From Paenibacillus macerans (lineage in GTDB: Bacteria; Bacillota; Bacilli; Paenibacillales; Paenibacillaceae), in the NCBI RefSeq assembly GCF_023715465.1, contig NZ_JAMBOE010000003.1, positions 434,001 to 498,000 of the forward strand: 64,000 bases of DNA, written 5' to 3'. A program made the position numbers and the translations under genes. Shown here piece after piece: positions 43,604 to 52,722 of this stretch. The stretch's first letter is position 1. The number at the start of each line of letters is the position of its first letter. Under the pieces are notes generated by a model, which was not told where the DNA came from, made no database searches, and saw only the letters and a program-made list of their open reading frames with translations.

Positions 43604-44869
43604 TCATCGTTCCGGCTCCCCATCGTCCGCGGATGGTGTGCCGCTGTACGCAATATTCTCCAGCACATCCGCGCTTCGATCATCCGCCCAAAGCCGCGGC
43701 GTGCGGGAATGGACAATTTCGGCCAGCATGTCGATTCGTTTTTGCAAGGCGCTGCAAAGAGCGTCTCGCCTTGCTGCGTCGATAAACAGCGAATCCTTCA
43801 GGATATCCCGAAATTCTTCAGCCAAACCATGCAACGCGGACAAGTCGAGCCAGTCAAAGGACGTGACCAGCTTGATTTGCTGGTTATGGTCATTTTTAAA
43901 GGGCTTGCACGTTAGTTTTGCGGTTGGCGAAATGAGCGAAAGCGGCTTGGAAAACCAAAGGGAGGACCCGCTGTCGTAAATCGGAGCGGCCCCGATCCAC
44001 TCCAGCGTTTCCGCATTCCGGATCACGCCGAAATTGTTCTGATGCCTGTCCTCATTGGCAATAAGATAGTCCACGACAATCATTCGATCCAGCGCATCCA
44101 CGATGCCGGGAACGCCAAGCGCTTCGCAACAATCCACGTAATGCCGGTACACCGAAACATGATTGGGCTTTTGCCGGGTCTGCATCACATACCATGCCGT
44201 CACAAGCTCAGTCCGCGGAGTGATGAAATCCTCGCATACGCTGTATGGATAATTCTCCTGCTCCAGCAGTGTGTAGGAAACGTGAGGGATTCTCAGGCGC
44301 TCCATCAATCGGCTTGCCAGCACTTCATTGTAGGGTTCCTGCTGAATCGCACCGCTGCCGCCTTTGACAAGGCAACGCTTCCCGTCCAATAAGGTCCATT
44401 TCTTTTTGAGCCAGCCGTCCGACGTGTTGTCCGGCGAGATCAAGCTTAAGCTTTCTCCCGATACGCCTTTGCCAAGCAACACATTGCCTACATCTTCGGA
44501 AAAAGTATTGTCGAAAAAATTAACCTGCGACCAGTCAGCATCTGAACTGGGTGGGCAAATCCAATACTGGTCGGATAAACTGAGGCCCAAACTTTTGTCC
44601 AACAATTTTTGGGTGGTGGTCAGCTTCAATTGGGCCAACGCTTCCTGGATGCCGTCCCGGCTGGCTGGAATAGCGCGCCCCCGCCACCATTCATTGAGCG
44701 CGGCGCGGTCGATGCGGCCTTTTTTGACCGGTATTCCGATGGGAACATGCTGTGCGTCATAAACCTCGCCGATTGCCGAAATGGCACTCGTCGCTTCGTC
44801 AAGCTCGATTTCCGCAACCGGGATGTTTTTGTGTTTCAGCACATATTTTTTGTTCCAAGCATCCGCCAT
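43604..44869 (-). CDS. HipA/CtkA-like Ser/Thr kinase
   Basis: About 421 residues from the ATG at 44869, with AGGAG eight bases upstream. The C-terminal half has the HipA-type kinase core: KGGSGAIQQEPYNEVLASRLMERL for nucleotide binding, the catalytic loop VVDYLIANEDRHQNNFGVIRN and the metal-binding APIYDSGSSLW. The family phosphorylates protein targets; HipA acts on glutamyl-tRNA synthetase with HipB as antitoxin, while CtkA-like proteins lack one. No small HTH gene lies next to it here, and a tRNA fragment follows it. Confidence 0.85.
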   Translation of the reverse strand: MADAWNKKYVLKHKNIPVAEIELDEATSAISAIGEVYDAQHVPIGIPVKKGRIDRAALNEWWRGRAIPASRDGIQEALAQLKLTTTQKLLDKSLGLSLSDQYWICPPSSDADWSQVNFFDNTFSEDVGNVLLGKGVSGESLSLISPDNTSDGWLKKKWTLLDGKRCLVKGGSGAIQQEPYNEVLASRLMERLRIPHVSYTLLEQENYPYSVCEDFITPRTELVTAWYVMQTRQKPNHVSVYRHYVDCCEALGVPGIVDALDRMIVVDYLIANEDRHQNNFGVIRNAETLEWIGAAPIYDSGSSLWFSKPLSLISPTAKLTCKPFKNDHNQQIKLVTSFDWLDLSALHGLAEEFRDILKDSLFIDAARRDALCSALQKRIDMLAEIVHSRTPRLWADDRSADVLENIAYSGTPSADDGEPER

Positions 44870-44958
44870 ATTTTCAACTCCTCTTACCATGTACCTCTAT
44901 CATATCTCAAATTCGAGGAACTGCAAGGCTGCCCGAAAAGCTATTAATCGGTACGTAC

Positions 44959-45001
44959 AGGCACAGCATGAGGAACATATCTGTTCCTACGCTGTGCCTG
45001 C
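44959..45001 (-). terminator. Strong hairpin after the PL8 lyase gene
   Basis: CAGGCACAGC pairs with GCTGTGCCTG and AGGAACA with TGTTCCT across a small loop. It lies about 15 bases after the lyase stop. No U-run follows on the minus strand, so it is either a weak terminator or an mRNA 3'-end stabiliser. Confidence 0.55.
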
Positions 45002-45014
45002 TGTTATCTATGTT

Positions 45015-48000
45015 TTATTGTTCTGTACCAAGCTCCAATATCCGCACCAATATGGTTACCGCTTCTGCCCGGGTCGCAGTTCCGTTCGGAACGAACTTAT
45101 TGTTGCTGCGGCCGTTCACGATGCCCAGCTTACGAACCGCCTCAACCGCGCCTTTCGCCCACTTCGGGATGTCCTTATCGTCCGCGAAGCCGGTCGTGGC
45201 ACCTGCTTCATCAGACAGTTTAAGCGCTCTAGCGATCATCGACGCCATTTCCGCCCGGGTAATACGCGCATTCGGCCGGATGCTGCCGTCCGCGTACCCG
45301 CTCACAATGCCTGCTTCAACCGCATTCGCGATCGCTTGCTTCGCCCATCCGCCGATTTTGGCCTCGTCCGTAAACGCAGTTGCTGAACCTGCTCCTTCCA
45401 GCTTAAGCGCATTGGCTAGCATGACCGTAAATTCAGCACGGGTAATGGCGTCATTCGGCTTGAACGTTCCATCCGGATAGCCGCTGACAAGCTTCATGCC
45501 CGCTGCGCTCAAGATGGCGCTCTTCGCCCAATGTTCCTCAATGTCTGTGTACGATGGCGCCGGATCGTTCGGTTCGCCGCTTTCGTCCTTCTTCTCGCCT
45601 ACAGCCATGACCGCAAACTTGGTGAAGTGATCCACCTCGGCCGTAATTCGATCGCCTTTCACGACGCCGCCTATTTCAATCCATACTTTCTTTGCTTCGT
45701 CATAGTAGAAGATAGCGGCTCTTTGATTGTCTCCTATGAGAGTCGGATCGAACTTCATCGAGATAACGATCGGCTTCTTGAAGTTTCCTGCCATATTTTT
45801 AGTCAGTTCAAACACGTTGCTGACAAGCGTTTCCTTATCGAATACGAGGTTTGCCGTACTGAGCAGCTTCTCGATCTCGATGCGCAGCTCTTGCTCCGCC
45901 GCTCCTGCGCCGATCGTAAGGATAACTTCGTTATCAAGACTGACCTCGCCGGTCCTGCCGCTCGGAATAAGGATGGTGCCGTTGGCCGATTTGATAACGG
46001 AAGTATTATTGCCATTGTCATGATCATTGTCATTGTCATTGCCTGTGCCGCTGCCCGGCGTCTCCGGTTGCGGAGCCTTCGGTGTCGCCGTTACGGCATT
46101 GGAGAACTTGCTCTCGCCCCCCGCTCCCACGGCTTTCACTGAGAACGCGTATCGCGTGCCGTTCGTCAGACCGGTTACTGTGTATGCGGTATCCGTGACA
46201 TTCGCCTGCACTTGCTCCCAATCGGCCGGATCAACCGGAGCCGCAGACCCTGCATACTTGTAAACGACATAGCGATCCGCTCCAGCCACGGCATCCCAAC
46301 TCAGCGAAACTTTCCGGTCGTCCGCCAAGGCGGCAAGATGAACCGGCGCTGCCGGAACCTGCGACAATGTCGTATTCGGCGTCGCCGTCACGGCCATGGA
46401 GAAATCACTCTCGCCTCTCGCATCTACGGCTTTCACCGTGAACGCATAGCTCGTTCCGTTCGTCAATCCGGTTACCGTATACGTGGCTTCCGTTACGCTG
46501 GCTTGAGCCAGCTGCCAGTTGCCCGGATCGGCCGGCGCCGCCATGCCTTCATATTGGTACACGGAATAGGTGACGTTTTCCGCCGAAGCCTCCCATCTTA
46601 AGGTTACGGATCGGTCACCGGGCGCCGCCGTCAAATTCGCAGGCGAAGCCGGAACAGATACTTCATCCGGCGATGGGATCACTTCGTTCGACGGCGCGGA
46701 CGAGGCCGATTCCCATTTGGCGTTCCTTGCGATCACCGTAAAGGTATACGCCGTACCGTTCGTCAGACCGGTGACGGTGATTGGGCTGTCCGAACCTTCC
46801 GCCGTCGCAACAGCTTCTCCGTTTGCCCACGCAGTTACCTTATAGCCTGTAATTTCGCTTCCGCCGTTATGGATCGGCGCGGCAAAGCTCACCTCAGCGG
46901 ACCCGTCATGACCGGCGGCATGCACATCGGCAGGTGCGTCCGGAGCGGTAGCAAGAGCCGAATATACTTTAAATTCCCAGAGCGAGTAGCCGTATGTGGT
47001 CCCTCTTTTCGTGCCATACATCTGAACGTATCTTGCATTCACGGGTTCGAAGGAGATTCTATCGATTCCGCCGCCTCCGGTTGTGGTGCTGTAAACGGTG
47101 GTCCAATTCGTCGCGTCATCGGAAACCTGAATTTGGTACGCCTTGCCATACGCGTCTTCCCAATGCAGAGCGACCTCCTGGATGGACCTGCTAGAGCCAA
47201 GATCGACATAGATCCACTGCGGATCGGAATAGTTAGATCCCCAACGGGTACTAAGTGAGCCATCAACTGCATAACCGGGCCCCACATTCGCGGCTTTGGA
47301 CGAGCTTGCCACTACCGGCTTGCCTTCTGCAAGATTGGGCGGTACTGCTTCATACACGTTAAATTCATGAAGCGAGTAGCCATTTCCGGTACCCTGCTGA
47401 ACTCCTTGCATACGAACGTACCTGGCACTGACCGGACTGAAAGAAATGTCTTCGATTCCGCCTTCACCCGTCGTCGTTGAGTAAACATCCGTCCAGGTGA
47501 CAGCATCGTTCGATACTTGAATTTTATAACTCTTCCCGTATGCTTTCTCCCAATTTAGCCTAACTTTATGGATCAAAAATTGATTTTGCAAATCAACATA
47601 AATCCATTCATTATCCGCATCGTTTGAACTCCAATACGAAGTTCTGTAAATATCCGTAGCCTTCGAGGCATATAGGTTGTCTTTGCTGGATGAAGCGGTC
47701 GCACCTTTATCGTAAGCGAGATCGAATCCGCTGTCGTCGATGGAGGCTCCCTCATTCAAAGTCATGCTTCGGCCTGTGAACGTATCCTTGCCGAGTATAT
47801 AGCTTGTCGTGGATGTTTCTCCGTTTCGATCCAGCGTCACGTTCACTGTAATCCCCGGTGTTTCGGGATTGGCGACTGAAATGCGGACAGGTGCTGCGGA
47901 TTCGTCAACGATAACCATGGCGGGTTTATCAACGGTGACCGTCAAACCGTCTCTCACCGTCACCGTCCCGGGTTGATAAAACAGCAACTCCGCAATTCCC

Positions 48001-49940
48001 AGAGACTTATGCCGGACAGCCTGGACGGACGATGTATTCGAAAGAATACTTATCGGGTTGTCGCTCGCGTAGCTGCTGACCTCTTCGGAGGTTTTGTTCG
48101 GCAATACAATGTATTGGTAGGAAGCGTTTGTGGGTTTCACGCCATGATCGAGCCAAATCGAAAAAATCGGCTTGGTCATCACCTCCGTTGAACTTCCCGA
48201 GATGACGTCGCTCCATTTTCCGGTTTTCGTCTCCCGTTTTACTTGAAAATCCGTCGGATTCGGGAATATATAGCCGATATGATCGTTATAGGCCCAGCGT
48301 CCGCCCGTTTGCATCGTTCCGTCTGTTACCGGATTGCCATCTACGAGAACTTCGCCTATCGCCTGACTTTGGTTCAATGTCGTGTGGATCGGCGCGGTAT
48401 TCGTCGAAGCGATTCCTGCACCAAGCGCCACCATCTCATCATCGAAAAAGAAGTAGCCTTTCTTTCCGCTTGTATTCAACTTGTTAAAATCAAATGCGGT
48501 GGCTCCATAACGCTCGTTTGTCACTCCGCCTACAAACGTTTTGGGATAGTTGAAATTCCCGTCTTTCGTGAGTGCGTAGGGGGCCGTCGTACCGGGAACA
48601 TGGGCCCAGTCCATCAACGGGTAAACGGGTCTGTATTCATCACCGGTTCTCTGAATGGCAGTGGCTCCTTGCGGCGTCCAGTACAACAGGTTATATCCGC
48701 TGGGATTAATCGTTCTCCATTCGCCGCCTTTAACCGTGCTGGAGGACATCTTGACCGTAATTCCGTAGTCATTTCGCATATGGGAGGAGACAAGCGTCTG
48801 CCATTGCGTCATATTGCTCACGTCCAGTCCGTTGCTCGTGCTCGTGCCGATCATGCGAATATTGTCAAGGAAACTGGCAAACTCCGCAGCCCGATTCGGA
48901 TTGGCCGCCTGCATCCATTGCATCGGATCTTCATAGAAGGTCAGAGCCGCGCTCGCATAATCCGGCCAATCAGGTCCATTCATCCCCATGCCCAGATCGG
49001 CAACATCGCCTCTCACGAGATACCTGGTGCCGTCCAACAAATATGACGATAACGAATCAATCGCCGCCTCGCTGTACGAGAACGCGGTGCCTGAGGTAAT
49101 GTAGGCCCAGAATGACATATCTCTGGCAAAGCTTCTTCCATAGCCCGTCGTATAATTCGTTTTGCCATGCATGAAAAAGGACATGTCCGACTGGATTCCC
49201 GTCACCGTCGTCGTCACATTCGACAGTACGTTAAATGCATTCACGGCGTTCCGAACGATCTGGGCATCCTCCAGCAGTAAGCCCCGGTACATATAATTTT
49301 GATTGTACCAGGACGAATTGGCTCCATCGACAGTGTGCGGGCTGCTGTCTAACGTGCCAATAATATTGGAGACTTGCGTTGCCGTTAAATAGCCTTCACA
49401 TAGAAGCGCAATTTTTTCCAGCCTTAATTGTTTGCCGATTCCGGTCTCCCACCAGTTGGTTGAAGTCGGCTTTACCGTGAACCAATAATCCAGCGCCTTT
49501 TGAATACCCTCCAAAAGTGTTGCACTATGATAGTTTGGATCACTCGGGTCAGCGAATGCCTGCGCCATCGACTGCATCCGGTCTAAGGCAAGGTAGGGCG
49601 ACCAACCTCTCCCATTGGCGGCGGAAGTTGTACTCGCGTAATCGACATCGCTCCAGCTTCCATCCGGGTTTTGATTGGATAAATAAGTACCTGCCTGTGA
49701 TTTGAAGGTCCATTCGACCCGACCGTTCGTTCCGTCATTTATGATATCTTTGGAGATGTAAAAATCAACCATACGCTTTTTCATCATTTTCATATCAGCG
49801 AGCTCTTGAGAAGCATTCGTCTCCTCGGAAGTGCTCGCCGATACGGGCGAGTATATAAATATCGATGACATCATCAAACAAACCATAGCAAGACATATCC
49901 ACTTCTTTACAAACCTTTGCCTTGGGTTAGCCATTCTCAT
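45015..49940 (-). CDS. Giant S-layer-anchored polysaccharide lyase, PL8 + two CBM32 + three Fn3 + three SLH
   Basis: 1641 residues. A signal peptide (about 1-36) precedes a PL8 lyase module (about 45-740), the family of hyaluronate, chondroitin AC and xanthan lyases. The aromatic patch NWW is at 162-164, and the catalytic triad is visible as Asn208 (GANSSW), His258 and Tyr267 with the expected nine-residue step. Two discoidin/CBM32-like domains follow (about 770-880 and 885-1010), then three Fn3 domains to 1300, an Asn/Asp-rich linker, a domain ending in DHFTKFAVM and three SLH repeats (TRAEF, TRAEM, TRAEA). It should sit on the cell wall and cut a uronic-acid polysaccharide. The second ATG (49934) fits GGAGG better. 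Confidence 0.92.
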   Translation of the reverse strand: MRMANPRQRFVKKWICLAMVCLMMSSIFIYSPVSASTSEETNASQELADMKMMKKRMVDFYISKDIINDGTNGRVEWTFKSQAGTYLSNQNPDGSWSDVDYASTTSAANGRGWSPYLALDRMQSMAQAFADPSDPNYHSATLLEGIQKALDYWFTVKPTSTNWWETGIGKQLRLEKIALLCEGYLTATQVSNIIGTLDSSPHTVDGANSSWYNQNYMYRGLLLEDAQIVRNAVNAFNVLSNVTTTVTGIQSDMSFFMHGKTNYTTGYGRSFARDMSFWAYITSGTAFSYSEAAIDSLSSYLLDGTRYLVRGDVADLGMGMNGPDWPDYASAALTFYEDPMQWMQAANPNRAAEFASFLDNIRMIGTSTSNGLDVSNMTQWQTLVSSHMRNDYGITVKMSSSTVKGGEWRTINPSGYNLLYWTPQGATAIQRTGDEYRPVYPLMDWAHVPGTTAPYALTKDGNFNYPKTFVGGVTNERYGATAFDFNKLNTSGKKGYFFFDDEMVALGAGIASTNTAPIHTTLNQSQAIGEVLVDGNPVTDGTMQTGGRWAYNDHIGYIFPNPTDFQVKRETKTGKWSDVISGSSTEVMTKPIFSIWLDHGVKPTNASYQYIVLPNKTSEEVSSYASDNPISILSNTSSVQAVRHKSLGIAELLFYQPGTVTVRDGLTVTVDKPAMVIVDESAAPVRISVANPETPGITVNVTLDRNGETSTTSYILGKDTFTGRSMTLNEGASIDDSGFDLAYDKGATASSSKDNLYASKATDIYRTSYWSSNDADNEWIYVDLQNQFLIHKVRLNWEKAYGKSYKIQVSNDAVTWTDVYSTTTGEGGIEDISFSPVSARYVRMQGVQQGTGNGYSLHEFNVYEAVPPNLAEGKPVVASSSKAANVGPGYAVDGSLSTRWGSNYSDPQWIYVDLGSSRSIQEVALHWEDAYGKAYQIQVSDDATNWTTVYSTTTGGGGIDRISFEPVNARYVQMYGTKRGTTYGYSLWEFKVYSALATAPDAPADVHAAGHDGSAEVSFAAPIHNGGSEITGYKVTAWANGEAVATAEGSDSPITVTGLTNGTAYTFTVIARNAKWESASSAPSNEVIPSPDEVSVPASPANLTAAPGDRSVTLRWEASAENVTYSVYQYEGMAAPADPGNWQLAQASVTEATYTVTGLTNGTSYAFTVKAVDARGESDFSMAVTATPNTTLSQVPAAPVHLAALADDRKVSLSWDAVAGADRYVVYKYAGSAAPVDPADWEQVQANVTDTAYTVTGLTNGTRYAFSVKAVGAGGESKFSNAVTATPKAPQPETPGSGTGNDNDNDHDNGNNTSVIKSANGTILIPSGRTGEVSLDNEVILTIGAGAAEQELRIEIEKLLSTANLVFDKETLVSNVFELTKNMAGNFKKPIVISMKFDPTLIGDNQRAAIFYYDEAKKVWIEIGGVVKGDRITAEVDHFTKFAVMAVGEKKDESGEPNDPAPSYTDIEEHWAKSAILSAAGMKLVSGYPDGTFKPNDAITRAEFTVMLANALKLEGAGSATAFTDEAKIGGWAKQAIANAVEAGIVSGYADGSIRPNARITRAEMASMIARALKLSDEAGATTGFADDKDIPKWAKGAVEAVRKLGIVNGRSNNKFVPNGTATRAEAVTILVRILELGTEQ

Positions 49941-49970
49941 GCTCCTCCTTTGTTAAGCTCAAAAAGTTTT

Positions 49971-49984
49971 TGATAGCGCTTTCA
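49971..49984. promoter_or_regulatory. Catabolite-responsive element (cre) before the PL8 lyase
   Basis: TGATAGCGCTTTCA fits the CcpA consensus TGWNANCGNTNWCA at every defined position. It lies 31 bases before the lyase start, in the 87-base gap after the GH130 gene, suggesting glucose repression of the lyase and an internal promoter. Confidence 0.75.
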
Positions 49985-50027
49985 CTTCAATGGATTGAAG
50001 AAGGCAGCAAATACTGCCCTCAACCCT

Positions 50028-51074
50028 TCAAAAAAACGTACTATATATATCCTCCAAGGGGATGTCCACTACAGCCATCACTTCGTCCGCGGCACCGTAA
50101 TACATGCGGATCGTTTGATCTAGTAAAATGGCTCCGCACGAAAACACGACCCCGCCGAAAAATCCATTCACCTCATAGGCGGTTTCCGGCTCCAATACGG
50201 GTACACGAGATCTTGCTATCACCTTGGCCGGATCTTTCAAGTCGAGCAGCACTGCGCCCATACAATAGCGATGCTTGCTGTCCGCGCCGTGGTACAGCGC
50301 AAGCCAGCCGCGATCGGTTCGAATCGGAACCGCGCCGCCGCCCATTCGAGCCGAATCCCAGCCTTGTTCGCTAAGCCCCATCAAGAAGCGATGGTTCCCC
50401 CAATGTATGAGATCGGGCGATTCGGCAATCCACATCTCCGGGGAACCGAACGACTTCGGCACCGGACGGTGCAAAGCGTAGTATTTGCCGTTAATTTTCT
50501 CCGGGAATATCATGACGTCCTTATTTTCGGGAGCGAGCATAAGCCCGTGACGCTTGAATGTTCGAAAATCCCGGGTCTCCGCCAGGCCAACGCCAACGCC
50601 GCGAGCGGAGGCGGAGCTGTAAGTGATATAATACATGTCCCCGATTTGGGTCACGCGCGGATCTTCAATCCCCCACGCTTCCAGAGCGTGTTCCGGAAAC
50701 AAGGCCGGCTGAGGCTCGATGTCGAAATGAACGCCATCCTTACTTCGCGCCACCCGCAGATGGGATAAGGATGTGAGCATGACCGTTTGTCCGTCCTTTG
50801 CTACGAAGCGCGAGTCGGAGAAATCATAGCTCGGATCGGCCTTGTCGTAGCGCTCTATAAGTACATCGGTGCCCGCTTCGTTAAGCCGGGGGACGAGCAC
50901 TTCGTCCCCCCGGTCCGATACCGGCGCTTCCGAAACACGCAGCAACAGAATAATTTCATCCCGTACTTGCGCAACGCCTGCATTAAACGCTCCAAGCACT
51001 CGAAAGTTGGGGCGAGAGGGTGCAACGTCCCCGACCCGTATAACAGGATTTTGCGCGCAGCGTTTTACGTTCAT
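50028..51074 (-). CDS. GH130 family beta-mannoside phosphorylase/hydrolase
   Basis: A 348-residue five-bladed propeller enzyme. Family marks are NPVIRVGDV near the start, FNAGV, the EDPRV motif (IEDPRVTQI), PEKINGKYYALHRP, GGGAVPIRTDRGWLALYHG and the C-terminal GAADEVMAVV. GH130 enzymes phosphorolyse or hydrolyse beta-1,4 or beta-1,2 mannosides in the cytoplasm. It is encoded between an importer binding protein and the PL8 lyase, so it probably degrades mannose-containing oligosaccharides delivered by that importer. Exact linkage cannot be told. Confidence 0.9.
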   Translation of the reverse strand: MNVKRCAQNPVIRVGDVAPSRPNFRVLGAFNAGVAQVRDEIILLLRVSEAPVSDRGDEVLVPRLNEAGTDVLIERYDKADPSYDFSDSRFVAKDGQTVMLTSLSHLRVARSKDGVHFDIEPQPALFPEHALEAWGIEDPRVTQIGDMYYITYSSASARGVGVGLAETRDFRTFKRHGLMLAPENKDVMIFPEKINGKYYALHRPVPKSFGSPEMWIAESPDLIHWGNHRFLMGLSEQGWDSARMGGGAVPIRTDRGWLALYHGADSKHRYCMGAVLLDLKDPAKVIARSRVPVLEPETAYEVNGFFGGVVFSCGAILLDQTIRMYYGAADEVMAVVDIPLEDIYSTFF

Positions 51075-51106
51075 GTGAGATACCTCTTTCCGTCTTTCAA
51101 TGATTG

Positions 51107-52639
51107 TTATTTACCGGATGTAACGGCGTCGATTTGCGCTTGAATTTCATCGATCACTTTTTGTCCGCCGAGGCTCGCCATTTTTTCCTCCAGCGTCGCC
51201 TTGCCTTCATCCGCAGACAGCACACCTTGACTAAGCGGCAGGAAAATCGAATCGTGAAGCGGCGTAATTTTGGCATATTCCGTCTTCACCTTTTCAGCGT
51301 TAAAGCTGAAGCCTGCCGTCGGACTAAGCGTGAAATTAGCCGGGTCGGCGGAGAAGTCGAACCACTTCTTGTCATCTGGCATCATCGTATCCGGCGTGCG
51401 GTTCAGCGTTGGCCGCCAGGTCAGCACAAAGCCCGGGAACGAATAGTTGGACAGCACCTTATAGCTCGTATCGCCGACAGGCTCCCAGTCCTTCCCTTGA
51501 ATGCCGTATTCCATCAAATCGTGGTTTTCCTTAATGGACAACCAATTGACTACGTCCATAGCCAAATCGCTGTGCTTGGATGAAGTCGGAATGCAAAGGA
51601 AATTCCATTGCTGGAAAGCGGTATACGGCTTGGCTTTATCACCGTTCGGAACGAAAACCTCAAGCTTGTCGCTGCCATCCTTCAGCATATCCGAATATTT
51701 CAATCCCTCCACACCGTCAGCCGCATAATAGGTGGCCGCATATTTGCCTTGTTTGAACAGCGTTTCTGCATTTTGCTCCTGCGCAATATTTTTGGAAATT
51801 ATACCGTCCTTGTAGTATTTGGTGACGCGTTCATAACCATCGGCAATCATCGGGCTTGCCCATTGACCGACAACTTTCTTGTCCTTGGTTGAATAGGAGA
51901 ACATGCTGACGCCGATTTCCAGCACTTCATCGAGCGCCAGATTAGCGGATTCGCTCAGAATAAATGGAAGTTTATCGGCCTTGATGCCGTTAATGACGAA
52001 GGGTCTGACGTCCTTCTCGTTTTCCTTGACCGTATACAAAAATTTCTCCAGATCTTCGAGCGTTTTCAACTCGGGAAGTCCGTATTTCTCGCGCAAATCT
52101 TTGCGGATAAGCAGGCCGTATACCGGGCCTTGGGTGGTGCCGAGCGGAATGCCCATAATTTTGCCGTCGAATTTGTTATATTCCCACATTTCATCGGGAA
52201 TGGACGCTTTAAGCTCCGGACGCTCGGCCACCATGGCATCCAGTTCCAGCAAAGAATTGCTGGCGATCATCTGATTCATCGACAACCATGGGGCATCCAA
52301 ATACATATCGAAATCTTCCCCGGCAGACATCTTCACAGATACCGCATTCCCGTAATCGGACCACGGCAAGAAATTGATATTCAAGGCCGCTCCGACGTTA
52401 TCCGCTTTCAATTTGTCGTTGACCGCCTGCAGCACATCGTCAAAGCCCGCCGGCTTATCCCCCGGGAAATAAGCTTTCAGGGTCACCGTTTCTTTCGGTG
52501 CGGATGTAGTGTTTTCCGTATTCGTTGGAGCATTCCCTTCATTGCCGCCAGTCCCCGTTTTGCCTCCGCAGCCCGCCAGCATCAATGACAAAGCCAATAC
52601 TGTGGCCGTCACCGCGCCAAACCATTTTTTCAATCTCAT
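51107..52639 (-). CDS. Oligosaccharide-binding lipoprotein, LipO/family 1 type
   Basis: A 510-residue solute-binding protein. The lipobox ends at Cys24 (LMLAGC), followed by a Gly/Asn/Thr-rich linker. The length and segments such as VTLKAYFPGDKPAGFDDVLQAVNDKL and LPWSDYGNAVSVKMSAGEDFDMYLDAPW fit the larger LplA/LipO-like group that works with LplB/LplC permeases for polysaccharide fragments. Third gene of the LplB-LplC-lipoprotein-GH130-PL8 run. Confidence 0.92.
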   Translation of the reverse strand: MRLKKWFGAVTATVLALSLMLAGCGGKTGTGGNEGNAPTNTENTTSAPKETVTLKAYFPGDKPAGFDDVLQAVNDKLKADNVGAALNINFLPWSDYGNAVSVKMSAGEDFDMYLDAPWLSMNQMIASNSLLELDAMVAERPELKASIPDEMWEYNKFDGKIMGIPLGTTQGPVYGLLIRKDLREKYGLPELKTLEDLEKFLYTVKENEKDVRPFVINGIKADKLPFILSESANLALDEVLEIGVSMFSYSTKDKKVVGQWASPMIADGYERVTKYYKDGIISKNIAQEQNAETLFKQGKYAATYYAADGVEGLKYSDMLKDGSDKLEVFVPNGDKAKPYTAFQQWNFLCIPTSSKHSDLAMDVVNWLSIKENHDLMEYGIQGKDWEPVGDTSYKVLSNYSFPGFVLTWRPTLNRTPDTMMPDDKKWFDFSADPANFTLSPTAGFSFNAEKVKTEYAKITPLHDSIFLPLSQGVLSADEGKATLEEKMASLGGQKVIDEIQAQIDAVTSGK

Positions 52640-52683
52640 TTCGTTAACCTCCCTTTATATAATGAAGAAAATAAGCATCTATG

Positions 52684-52707
52684 ATTAACCGGGCTGATCC
52701 GGTTAAT
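52684..52707 (-). other. Hairpin between permease and binding-protein genes
   Basis: ATTAACCGG and CCGGTTAAT pair around six bases. It lies in the 83-base gap after the permease stop. Such stems inside transporter operons often protect the binding-protein message or partly terminate upstream transcription. Confidence 0.5.
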
Positions 52708-52722
52708 GCCGGAAATTCTCGA

